In this document: piece by piece, positions 31,938 to 40,155 of the stretch
Layout: every line of letters starts with the position of its first letter
Numbering within the stretch: position 1 is the stretch's first letter
NCBI GenBank assembly: GCA_949292215.1
Contig: CASEYW010000092.1
Location: 1-43,216 of the forward strand
DNA: 43,216 nucleotides
Direction: 5' to 3'
Origin: an uncultured bacterium
GTDB taxonomy: Bacteria > Verrucomicrobiota > Lentisphaeria > Victivallales > UBA1829
Notes under the pieces: model-generated
What the model saw: the letters and a program-made list of their open reading frames with translations, nothing else
The model's database searches: none
What the model was told of the DNA's origin: nothing
Translations under genes and position numbers: made by a program

Positions 31938-34900
31938 TTACTGTCCGGAAGTGGCGTTCAGTTTTGCCTTTGCGTTGTCGCGGAGATGCTGGACGTCGGG
32001 CTGGTTGACGTTGACTTCCAACGACCGCAGATAGACTCGGAGAGCGTTCCGGTAATCGCCCAATGCCTCGTAACAACCGCCGAGACTGCGGAAAACAGAA
32101 AGATCCTTCTCGCTCATCTCCAGCGCCCGTTCATACCATTCGGCCGCTTTTTTGAACTCTTTTTTCTTCTGCGCTTCGAATCCCTGTTTCAGAAATGCGG
32201 AGAACTGTTTCTGTTCCGCGGGGGTCAGATCTCGTTGTGTCTGATCGATCCCGAGTGTCAGGGCGACGATCAGCGGGCACGAGACCCCGGTTGGTTTGAA
32301 CGAGATGGATTTGACGGGCTTTTCAGGAGAGGGATTGAGCCATCCGGTTCTCCAGAGCGAGGCTTTGCCGAAGGTCATTTGCGGGACCGTGCATGCGACA
32401 GTGGTAAAGGTGTCGATTTCAAAGGCGAACGATTCTTCCGGATTGACGACCGCCCAGTCTCGCATATTGGTGCGTCCGGTCATCGGGATCTCATATCTGG
32501 AGCCGTCCGCATAATTCACGAAAATACTGTAGCTTTTCAGGGATGACGTATAGGCGGAAGTATGAAGAAGATACAGCGAATTGATCTTGCGCCCGACCGC
32601 GATTTCCGGATTCCGGTATCCGCCGCGTGCATAACGAGACTCCAGCATCATGCAGAAGTTCGGCTGTTCGATACGGAACGGAACTCCGGCAAGTGTATGT
32701 ATTCCGGCCGGCAGACGGCGGATGAATTCGCGGGCATCCTTTTTTGCTCCCTGATCCGACCAGCCGCCTTTGCCGTCGAATTCAGTTGCATCGTCTGCTG
32801 TGCGGTTGAGCAGGGAGGAGAGATTGACGCGGACAAATGCAATGTTTTTCGGAATGTCCGGGCGCTCCCGGTGTTCGATCGCAACCCCGAGATTCGTCAG
32901 AAGAACTGAGAGAATCCGCTGGGAGTGGAGAAGAACATGGGTATTGTCTGTCATCCAGTTCAGCGTACAGAAAAGGCGGTTGCCTTTTTTTGCAAGCAGG
33001 ACCGGATAGAGCATGGGTTCTGCACCTGTGATCTGCCGTGTGCCGAGTTCTCCCATGATGAACTGTTTGCGATAGAACAACTGTATTTTGTCGCCGGGAT
33101 CGCCTGCCCGCCAGAAAAGATCGGTATTGGTGAGTCCGGCTGTTTCAGGAAAATCGCCGCAGCGGATGGCGCGTCCGCGCCAGGCGTCGGAGTAAATCGG
33201 TTCGAATCCGATCCCGAATTCCTCTCCGGGATTCTGAATCAGCATTCCGCCCCGGAACGCATTCAGTTCGGCAAGTTGCGCCGGCGTGTACTTTGCGGAA
33301 CCATCTACGATCAGAACATCAAATTTTCCAAGCATTCCGAATGCGGCGTTTTCCGCTTTGACACCATACTTTTTCAGATAGCGTGCGAGACGGGATTCCG
33401 GCTGAGCGACAATTCCCGCTTTCCGGAATCCCGGTGCGCGATATGCCGCCATGTTCTTCAGCAGTTTCACCGCGGCTGGATTGACTTCCGGATTCAGAGT
33501 GAGCCGATTGTAAAGAAAACATCCTTTGCCGTGGGGAACTTCCATCAGGGCGGAATAGAGGAGTCCTTTCGGGCCGCCGCATTCCACGATCGTGCGGATA
33601 TTGCCGAGTGCCGGTTTGCTGAAGTAACCGGAAGCGGTTTTGTGGTCCGGATACCAGAAAGAGAGATCGCGTTCTGTCAAGCCTTTCAGAACGGGATGGT
33701 CCGGACGGAACGAGAAATTCACGGAATTGATCCGCGAGGTCAGAACGGGAGAACCGGGGAGCCAGGCAGGATAGTCCTTTCGTGCATCAAGGATGATTGT
33801 TTCGCCGGATGCCGCCCGTCTGAGCAGTTCCTCCTTTCGCGTATTGAGATCCGCGGACGCCGGAATCAGATTGTCCGGCATGGAAAACGGTTTGTATGAA
33901 GCAACGGTGAGGTCAAGTTTATCCGACGGGCCGTTTTTGAATCCGGCTTCCAGAACATACCGTCCCGGTTCGGGGATGGTGAGCTGGATCGTTTCACGAG
34001 CGGAGAAGAAAGAGTGGGTGCCGTAGTTTTTCCCGCCTTCCCGGAGGGTTCGCCCGTTTTGCGAGAGTTTCCAGTAGAATTGCAGAGGGGCGGGGGCAGC
34101 TTTGTCGTGGAAAAGATCGACATCCCAGGAGACGTCTCTCCCTGCGTAAAAGGTATGATATCTCTGAATGAAAAAGACATCTACGGGCGGAATGGTAAAG
34201 CGGATGTCGTTGGAATGGAGATGTCGCCATGGAGTCTGAATGGAAACTCCTGCGTCGCGCTGCCCGCGGGCGGAGAGTTTGTTATAGACTATGTGTGCAA
34301 AAGCATCCTTTGACGCGGAGAGGTAGTTGTCGTCGCGGAAGAGTGTGGTGTAGCCGTGCGGCGCCATGTAGAAGGTGTCCCAGCCGTATTCGTTGATGAC
34401 AATCGGCTTGTATCCCCAGGTGATCGGGGATTTCATGGACTGGTTTGCCACCTGCCGGGCCTGTCCCCGGGGGACTTTGTCGCCGGGTTTCAGGGATTCG
34501 TTCAAGGGACGCCAGAAGACGTTGTCGGGGTAGAAAAAGCGTTCGTCGCGGAACGAGTGGTTGTCGGGTGGATAATGAGTTGAAATTGTTTGTGTCATGC
34601 CGCGCATGTCGAGATCGCAGTTGGCTTCGATGAAGCGGGTTTTGTCGAGGCTCTGCACATGTCGGATGCTCTCTGCGATACGGGCAAAGTTCCGGTCGAT
34701 GGAGAATGCGTAGAACTCGTTCGAAACAAACCATGTGAAAATTGATGGTGAATTGTAATACCTGGTGACGATTTCCCGTTCCGCCATCCGTTTGTTTTTC
34801 CAATATTCGTCGTTGTTGAGGATTGCTTCCGTTGCATGGTCGGGCATGACGAGCCCGCGAGCGCAAAGAATGCCGAGTTCGTCACAGAAATCCTCGGAAA

Positions 34901-36593
34901 TGCTGCCCGGTCCCTGCATCCAGCGGATACAGTTTACACCGCTTTTCTTCGCCAGGACACGGTAATCCAGATATCCCTGATTCTTCATGTAGCGTTCAAA
35001 TGACCAGAGGTTTGCCATGGAGATGGCAGGTGTGCGGAATGGTTTTCCGTTCCAGAGAAGATTCATGCCGTCCGTCGAGAATTCCCGGAAGCCGAAGCGG
35101 GAGTTCTTCACATCCAGAAGTTTGCCGGAAGAGTCGTAAAGCGCGGTCTCGAGCTGAAGCAGTTCAGGAGAATCGGCTTCCCAGAGGATGGGATTTTCCC
35201 ACTCTTTCTGATCCGCAAAGGAGAAAAGACGTTTTCCCCGGTGCAGGACTGTGTTCTTCATGCTGGTCCCGGGAGGGAGTTCCGCACGGACCGTGATCGT
35301 CTTCTTCCGGACCGAGGTGTCAATGAAAACGTTTCCGACCCGTTTCGCGGGGAGAGCCTCCAGCCAGATCTCTCCGACTCCAAGCGACCAGTGGGACGCT
35401 GGAAAACGGACATTGCTCATGACCGGATGTTTCTTCGTCAGTTCTTCCTGAAAAATCCGGTAAAAAGTGCCTCGTACAGCGAGCAGAAGCGTGTTTTTGG
35501 CTCCGGGATTGAATTTGTCCGTGATGTCGATCTCAAGGGGGGCTTCGGCGGAAGAGGTGGGAGCTCCGTGATATGCGATTTTGGTTCCATTCAGATAAAT
35601 CTCCGCATCGTAGTAGATCAGATCGAAGTGAAGAAGATAGCGTTCACCGCGCAAGCGTTCCGGGACGGTGAATTCATGCTTGAACCAGCCGAGCGAGCCG
35701 TTGTAGGTGGCGGGAAGGTTCCGTTTGCGCCATTTTGCGTTCGGCGGGGGAAGTGGCTGGATGGTGCGGGTTTTGAGGGTTCCGTCGTCCTTGACATCGG
35801 TGACGAGCCAGTTTTGAGTCATCCACATTTTTTTCCGGATTCCGTCTGTCAGATCGGCATAGGTGGTAAACCATTTTTCGTCCTGGCTGCCGCGTTCGTT
35901 GGTCACGGTTACGACGGCGCGGTACTGGTCGGTTCTGCCCGCCTTGTACGGATAGCGTTTTTTCCAGACGGCGCCGCCGGGAACGGTCTGTGTGTCGTCC
36001 AGCAGCAGATTCCGGAAGTAATCAAAGAGTTTCACATTGACCGTCAGATTGCGCGCGCCAGTCATATCATGCACCACAAGATTCAGAGCCTCCGGAGTAA
36101 ATTCACTTCCGGTATAGGTGTAGAACCGCTCTTTTTCGTTCCGATAGGAAGCGATTTTCAGAGGCGCGAACGTCAGGCGTTCTTTTTCCAGACGCATCGT
36201 TCCGGTTTTCAAATTGGAAACAGCAAGCGAGAGAATATCGCCGTTTTTGAGATGGAGTTTTTGCGACTGCATCTCTGCATATTCCATTCCGTTCCGTCGT
36301 CTGATCGGCCCGGCGGAGTCGGATTCAATCCGGTATCCGTTCAGGAAGAGACGGCTCTGAAAAGATTCGGTTCCGGTTTCTCTGCTGCTTTCCGATTCCA
36401 GAACGATTACATACTCTCCCGGTTCAATGCCTTCGATTTTCCAGTAAAGATCGGGGTTGCGCAGGGTATCTGCAAACTCCGTCCGGATTCCCGCGTTGGC
36501 ACCGTCTTTTTTCAGATCGGCTGTCCGGTAAACCGTTCCGGCGGAGAGGATAAAATGTGTTGTGAGAAGGGAAAGGAAGATCAGTCGCTTCAT
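31938..36593 (-). CDS. Large secreted GH2-family glycosidase with C-terminal TPR
   Basis: This exported beta-glycosidase (GH2 clan A) has 1551 residues, longer than typical GH2 enzymes. A signal peptide covers about 1-18. Beta-sandwich domains follow, including a jelly-roll near residues 290-390 (WFKHEFTVPERLRGERYLLHF). The TIM barrel has the acid/base Glu626 in FVSNEF and nucleophile Glu735 in VINEYGWD, both intact. After about 950 a second half contains a flavodoxin/GATase-like region (KFDVLIVDGSAKYTPAQL), more beta domains, and a TPR pair (about 1470-1545). The ATG at 36593 has GGTGGAG upstream; a GTG at 36602 is the alternative. Probably beta-galactosidase/-glucuronidase-like; substrate unknown. 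Confidence 0.85.
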   Translation of the reverse strand: MKRLIFLSLLTTHFILSAGTVYRTADLKKDGANAGIRTEFADTLRNPDLYWKIEGIEPGEYVIVLESESSRETGTESFQSRLFLNGYRIESDSAGPIRRRNGMEYAEMQSQKLHLKNGDILSLAVSNLKTGTMRLEKERLTFAPLKIASYRNEKERFYTYTGSEFTPEALNLVVHDMTGARNLTVNVKLFDYFRNLLLDDTQTVPGGAVWKKRYPYKAGRTDQYRAVVTVTNERGSQDEKWFTTYADLTDGIRKKMWMTQNWLVTDVKDDGTLKTRTIQPLPPPNAKWRKRNLPATYNGSLGWFKHEFTVPERLRGERYLLHFDLIYYDAEIYLNGTKIAYHGAPTSSAEAPLEIDITDKFNPGAKNTLLLAVRGTFYRIFQEELTKKHPVMSNVRFPASHWSLGVGEIWLEALPAKRVGNVFIDTSVRKKTITVRAELPPGTSMKNTVLHRGKRLFSFADQKEWENPILWEADSPELLQLETALYDSSGKLLDVKNSRFGFREFSTDGMNLLWNGKPFRTPAISMANLWSFERYMKNQGYLDYRVLAKKSGVNCIRWMQGPGSISEDFCDELGILCARGLVMPDHATEAILNNDEYWKNKRMAEREIVTRYYNSPSIFTWFVSNEFYAFSIDRNFARIAESIRHVQSLDKTRFIEANCDLDMRGMTQTISTHYPPDNHSFRDERFFYPDNVFWRPLNESLKPGDKVPRGQARQVANQSMKSPITWGYKPIVINEYGWDTFYMAPHGYTTLFRDDNYLSASKDAFAHIVYNKLSARGQRDAGVSIQTPWRHLHSNDIRFTIPPVDVFFIQRYHTFYAGRDVSWDVDLFHDKAAPAPLQFYWKLSQNGRTLREGGKNYGTHSFFSARETIQLTIPEPGRYVLEAGFKNGPSDKLDLTVASYKPFSMPDNLIPASADLNTRKEELLRRAASGETIILDARKDYPAWLPGSPVLTSRINSVNFSFRPDHPVLKGLTERDLSFWYPDHKTASGYFSKPALGNIRTIVECGGPKGLLYSALMEVPHGKGCFLYNRLTLNPEVNPAAVKLLKNMAAYRAPGFRKAGIVAQPESRLARYLKKYGVKAENAAFGMLGKFDVLIVDGSAKYTPAQLAELNAFRGGMLIQNPGEEFGIGFEPIYSDAWRGRAIRCGDFPETAGLTNTDLFWRAGDPGDKIQLFYRKQFIMGELGTRQITGAEPMLYPVLLAKKGNRLFCTLNWMTDNTHVLLHSQRILSVLLTNLGVAIEHRERPDIPKNIAFVRVNLSSLLNRTADDATEFDGKGGWSDQGAKKDAREFIRRLPAGIHTLAGVPFRIEQPNFCMMLESRYARGGYRNPEIAVGRKINSLYLLHTSAYTSSLKSYSIFVNYADGSRYEIPMTGRTNMRDWAVVNPEESFAFEIDTFTTVACTVPQMTFGKASLWRTGWLNPSPEKPVKSISFKPTGVSCPLIVALTLGIDQTQRDLTPAEQKQFSAFLKQGFEAQKKKEFKKAAEWYERALEMSEKDLSVFRSLGGCYEALGDYRNALRVYLRSLEVNVNQPDVQHLRDNAKAKLNATSGQ

Positions 36594-36605
36594 GAACTCC
36601 ACCTC

Positions 36606-37163
36606 TTATTTTTGAATGATGACGTCAAAATCCTGATAGGCTTCGAATACGCGTTCGCCGTTCTTTTTTCCCCAGCAGGTGATCAGAACCGTGAACCGGC
36701 AGGTTCCGGGTCCGAATGCCGCCAGCGGAGGAAGCGGAGCGTTGATAAATTTTTTCTGCTCCCGGCTCCATTCGTTCAGCATCCCGATGGTTCCGGCTTT
36801 GCGTTCCCCAAGATCCACCCGGTAGAGAAACGGAGTCGGGGATGCCGGATTCGCCCAGTATTTCGTCAGCGACTGCAACCAGGCATTCTGCTTCATTTTC
36901 CCGAGCTCGTTTCTGCGTCCCATATTCGCACTGGCAAAATCTCTTTCCCGGCAGGCAAGGCGCGTGGTGATGATTTTCATCGGCTTTTCGGAAACAACCT
37001 TCCATGTCGCCTTGACTAAAAATTCCCGTTTCCCGTCAGTAAGGACAGGAAAATCCTCGTTCCAGGTTTTCCCACCATCCGTGCTGAAGGTCAGCGCCAC
37101 GTTCATTTGCGCAAAGAGTGCGGTCACTGTGAAAAGACAGGTAAAGATGATTGCTGTTTTCAT
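36606..37163 (-). CDS. Small secreted protein in the glycosidase operon
   Basis: I do not recognise this 185-residue protein. It has a Sec signal peptide (residues 1-19, ending ALFAQ) and a compact mature domain with alternating strands, including VALTFSTDGGKTWNEDFPVL, a sialidase-like Asp-box-type stretch (STDGGKTW). The C-terminal RVFEAYQDFDVIIQK ends a likely beta-sandwich. AAAGGAG lies upstream. It ends 12 bp before the GH2 start, so the two are translationally linked and both exported. It may be a carbohydrate-binding partner of the GH2 enzyme; this is inference. Confidence 0.75.
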   Translation of the reverse strand: MKTAIIFTCLFTVTALFAQMNVALTFSTDGGKTWNEDFPVLTDGKREFLVKATWKVVSEKPMKIITTRLACRERDFASANMGRRNELGKMKQNAWLQSLTKYWANPASPTPFLYRVDLGERKAGTIGMLNEWSREQKKFINAPLPPLAAFGPGTCRFTVLITCWGKKNGERVFEAYQDFDVIIQK

Positions 37164-37274
37164 TTGTTTCTCCTTTTCTGTCCGGGGGATTCTGCATTTT
37201 CCCCCCTGCTGGTTTGTATGAAAAATCTCTGTATCTCTTTCGATCTGTGCGGATATGCTTGCTGTGTTTCCAGT

Positions 37275-39281
37275 TTATTCCGATCCCTCCCCCTGTATTT
37301 TCAAGATGCAGACATCGTGTGCCTGAAGTTCCACGTTTCCTCCGGTACAGCAGCCCAGCAGGACCTCCTGAACACGTTCCGGGGCCTGAAAGGATACCGG
37401 TTCTCCGGAACAATTCGTGTAGATGGCGAACTCGCCGCGCACGATATGTCCGACTGCAAACGGAAGATGCGGGAAGGTTTTGCCGAATCTCCGTTCACAG
37501 AGGAAGCGGAAGACTCGTTCATGCGCCTCCAGATCGGCATCTGCTCCGAAATAGCAGGCGTATCCGTTTCCAAAGGCATTTTCGGTAAGAAGCGGTGTAC
37601 CCTCGAAGCAGCCGTCGGAATAGTCCATCAGAGTATGCGCCGTGCGGAGTTCCAGATGTTCCATCCGGGAGCGGATCGGTGAGGGTTTCCCAAGAATTTC
37701 CAGATAGAACAGCGTATCGGACTTCTGTGGAATGTCGAGACTCGCCACCCAGTAGGAATGCTCGCCGAACGCCGGCGCGATATCATGAATTTCCACTCCA
37801 AAGAGGTCCAGCATTCCGTCGGGTCCGGCGGAGGTGCGGTATTTTCCGAACTCGTCTCTGACATTCAGCCGGTGTTCGGCAAACAGCAGTCCACCGTTCC
37901 GGACATAGTGCTTGAGACGTTCCTGCATTGGAGGTGAAACATATTCCACCGTCGGCAGAGCGATCAGTTGGTAGGAAGAGAGATCATCCGAGATGCTTTC
38001 CATGGGGATAACGTCCACCTGAAAACCGAGACTGGACAATGCCGAGTTCACAGTGGCAACTGCAATGCCGAGCATCTGGCTGTCTCCGTTTACGCGGTGC
38101 AGGAATGCGGTTTCCATGTCGACCAGAATGGCAGCGTTGCCCCGCTTCAGCGGAATGGAATCCCAGTCAATCCCGACTGTGTCGTATTCCTGCCGGATCG
38201 TCTTCAGATTTTCATAGATGGTGCGCGGTTCGCCCGTCCAGGGAATGATGGAGGGAGAGTTCAGTTCCTCTTCTCCCATCACCGACTGTCTCCAGCGGAA
38301 AAAGTTGATTGTTTCCGCACCGCGTCCGACCATTTCCCAGAACCATGGTTTCGCATCGATTGTTCCACGTTTCAGGGGATAGCGCTGAACAGCGGTTTCT
38401 CCCACGGCGAAAGGTGCTGGATATCCCTTCAGATTCCGATAGAGATCCCAGAAGGAACGCATGAAGGCAATGATCGGATCGGTGACATAGGAGTCGCAGG
38501 AATAGTAGTCGAGTTCCCGTGCGCCGCGGGCGATGTCGATGTCTGCACTGAAGCTGGTCCAGGTGTTGGTGGTGATTCTCCATTCGGGATTGGCCTTTTT
38601 CAGAATATCCCGGTGTTCCAGAATGAACCCGAGGAGCCGGTCGCTCATGCAGCGGTAAAGATCCAGATTCCAGCCGATCCGGTGAACCGGAAGTGTAATC
38701 TCCTCCCAATCTGTGAACAGCGATGACCACGATCTCGCATTCCAGGCCCGGTTCAGCACGTTGATCGTTCCGTATTTCTTCTTCAGCCATCGCCGGAATT
38801 CCTGTTCGCATTTCGGACAGCAGCACATGCCGAGTTCCGAAGTGGAAGAGAGTTCATTGTCGAGCTGCCAGGCAATAATCTCTTTCCGGTCCCGGAACGC
38901 CTCCGCCATTTTTTCCACGATTCTGCGCGAAAACGCAAAGAAGCGTTCGGAGGACTGGCAGTACTGACGGCGGGAACCGACGGAAGGTGATACGCCGTTC
39001 TTGTCTTTCCGGACCGTTTCCGGATAGCGTTTCATCATCCACGGCGGAAGCGCGGAAGTCGGTGTGCAGAGAATCACATGGATTCCGTATTTTCCGCAGA
39101 GATCCAGAATTTCGTGATACTCCTCAAAATGGAATTCTCCTTCCTGCGGTTCGAATCCTGTCCAGTTGAACTCCCCCATGCGGACACAGTTGATTCCCGC
39201 ATCACGCATCAGGGACAAATCCCGTTCCCAGCGTTCCTTCGGCCAGACTTCTGGATAATAGGCCACTGACAAGTACTTCAT
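37275..39281 (-). CDS. Beta-galactosidase, GH42 family
   Basis: This cytosolic GH42 enzyme of 668 residues hydrolyses terminal beta-galactosides. The TIM barrel has acid/base Glu143 in WQLDNEL and nucleophile Glu295 in AVGETAVQ. The structural zinc cysteines are kept: Cys108 plus the CCCPKC group (Cys153-158). A trimerisation domain (about 390-590, INFFRWRQSVMGEEELNSPS precedes it) and a C-terminal beta domain complete the length of the family. No signal peptide is present, so it acts on imported oligosaccharides. AGAAAGAG precedes the start, 97 bp after the pseudopilin stop, and the gap carries an operator-like palindrome. Confidence 0.92.
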   Translation of the reverse strand: MKYLSVAYYPEVWPKERWERDLSLMRDAGINCVRMGEFNWTGFEPQEGEFHFEEYHEILDLCGKYGIHVILCTPTSALPPWMMKRYPETVRKDKNGVSPSVGSRRQYCQSSERFFAFSRRIVEKMAEAFRDRKEIIAWQLDNELSSTSELGMCCCPKCEQEFRRWLKKKYGTINVLNRAWNARSWSSLFTDWEEITLPVHRIGWNLDLYRCMSDRLLGFILEHRDILKKANPEWRITTNTWTSFSADIDIARGARELDYYSCDSYVTDPIIAFMRSFWDLYRNLKGYPAPFAVGETAVQRYPLKRGTIDAKPWFWEMVGRGAETINFFRWRQSVMGEEELNSPSIIPWTGEPRTIYENLKTIRQEYDTVGIDWDSIPLKRGNAAILVDMETAFLHRVNGDSQMLGIAVATVNSALSSLGFQVDVIPMESISDDLSSYQLIALPTVEYVSPPMQERLKHYVRNGGLLFAEHRLNVRDEFGKYRTSAGPDGMLDLFGVEIHDIAPAFGEHSYWVASLDIPQKSDTLFYLEILGKPSPIRSRMEHLELRTAHTLMDYSDGCFEGTPLLTENAFGNGYACYFGADADLEAHERVFRFLCERRFGKTFPHLPFAVGHIVRGEFAIYTNCSGEPVSFQAPERVQEVLLGCCTGGNVELQAHDVCILKIQGEGSE

Positions 39282-39346
39282 ATCAAACTCTTTCTGTTTC
39301 AGGAGGTTCTTCCGGAACCTTCTTGTTTTATATTCGATCCTCCCCT

Positions 39347-39368
39347 GTTTGCAAGAGAGGGTGCAAAC
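39347..39368. promoter_or_regulatory. Operator-like inverted repeat upstream of GH42
   Basis: A perfect inverted repeat, GTTTGCA-N8-TGCAAAC, lies between the pseudopilin and GH42 genes, 66 bp before the GH42 start. The symmetric TTGCA/TGCAA form suits a dimeric regulator; the GntR/solute-binding fusion encoded 800 bp upstream is the obvious candidate. A related but imperfect GTTGC/GCAAAC pair is at 13503-13518. Confidence 0.45.
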
Positions 39369-39377
39369 GCAAAAGAA

Positions 39378-40154
39378 TTACCGGGGACACCATGATGAAT
39401 CAAACTTCTGCGGTCCCGGGTGCGGATTCGCCGGATAGGCGCGTACATATCCGGTACAGTGCAGATGATTGCCCAGGAATCCCGGGTGTCTTCCGTAAGC
39501 CAGGTAACTGAGACGACCGCTTTCCGAAAGTGCGGCGGGATTGTTGGTATACTCCGGTTTTTTCCATTCAGCAGGGAAGCAGGAACTGCTCCTGGAAACG
39601 CCTTCCAGCAGAATAACACTCTGTCCCTTGATGCGGGTGATCTTCCGGGGACGGCGATCCATGCGCGGTTCAATATCACTCGGAAGACTTGCTTCATGGT
39701 CCCATGCAAATCCGCCATCATTGACACTGGAGGAAACCACGGTGGCGGCATAGGTTCGCCGCATGGGATATCCGCCGGGATCAGATCGGTAATCCGGACA
39801 AAGGAAAATATCACTTTTATACGTCCCGATCGGAATGTGGACCTCTTCCGCCAATGTATTCTGATTGCTTCCGGTCGGCAGGTTCCGTCCCGGTTTCCCG
39901 ATATAGTTGCGGATGGAAACCGGCCAGAAAATCGTATTCCCGTTGTAAAGCGCCGGAAGATAGTCATCGTAATCAATGGAATACTGAAGGAATCCGGAAC
40001 CGATGTTTTTCATATTCGATACACAGGCCGCCTGAAACGCTTTCTTTCGCGCGCTCTGCAGAGCGGGAAGAAGAAGTCCTGCAAGAATTGCAATGACTGC
40101 AACAACAATTAATAACTCTATTAATGTAAAGTACTCCTCTTTCTGTTTCCGCAT
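39378..40154 (-). CDS. Type II/IV-like pseudopilin (prepilin-type N-terminus)
   Basis: This 258-residue protein starts with the prepilin segment YFTLIELLIVVAVIAILAG, with Glu13 at +5 and a hydrophobic helix of about 20 residues. The residue before the cleaved Phe9 is Tyr, not the usual Gly. The body is the PVC-type pseudopilin domain: NMKNIGSGFLQYSIDYDDYLP after the helix, and near the C-terminus HPGFLGNHLHCTGYV, a divergent form of the H-X9-DG motif. No other secretion or pilus gene is in the window. It starts one base after the regulator stop, with GGGAGG inside that gene. A single pseudopilin in a sugar operon is a Lentisphaerota trait; function unknown. Confidence 0.85.
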   Translation of the reverse strand: MRKQKEEYFTLIELLIVVAVIAILAGLLLPALQSARKKAFQAACVSNMKNIGSGFLQYSIDYDDYLPALYNGNTIFWPVSIRNYIGKPGRNLPTGSNQNTLAEEVHIPIGTYKSDIFLCPDYRSDPGGYPMRRTYAATVVSSSVNDGGFAWDHEASLPSDIEPRMDRRPRKITRIKGQSVILLEGVSRSSSCFPAEWKKPEYTNNPAALSESGRLSYLAYGRHPGFLGNHLHCTGYVRAYPANPHPGPQKFDSSWCPR

Positions 40155-40155
40155 T

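Noticed and set aside
35241..37019. A 592-codon plus-strand frame opposite the GH2 gene
   Set aside because: Long antisense frames are common in this codon bias; the sequence shows no domain, and the GH2 gene on the minus strand has intact catalytic residues.
39301..39332. The AGGTTC/GAACCT hairpin before GH42 as a terminator
   Set aside because: No plus-strand gene ends there and on the minus strand no T-run follows, so it has no clear role; it may be part of the GH42 leader.
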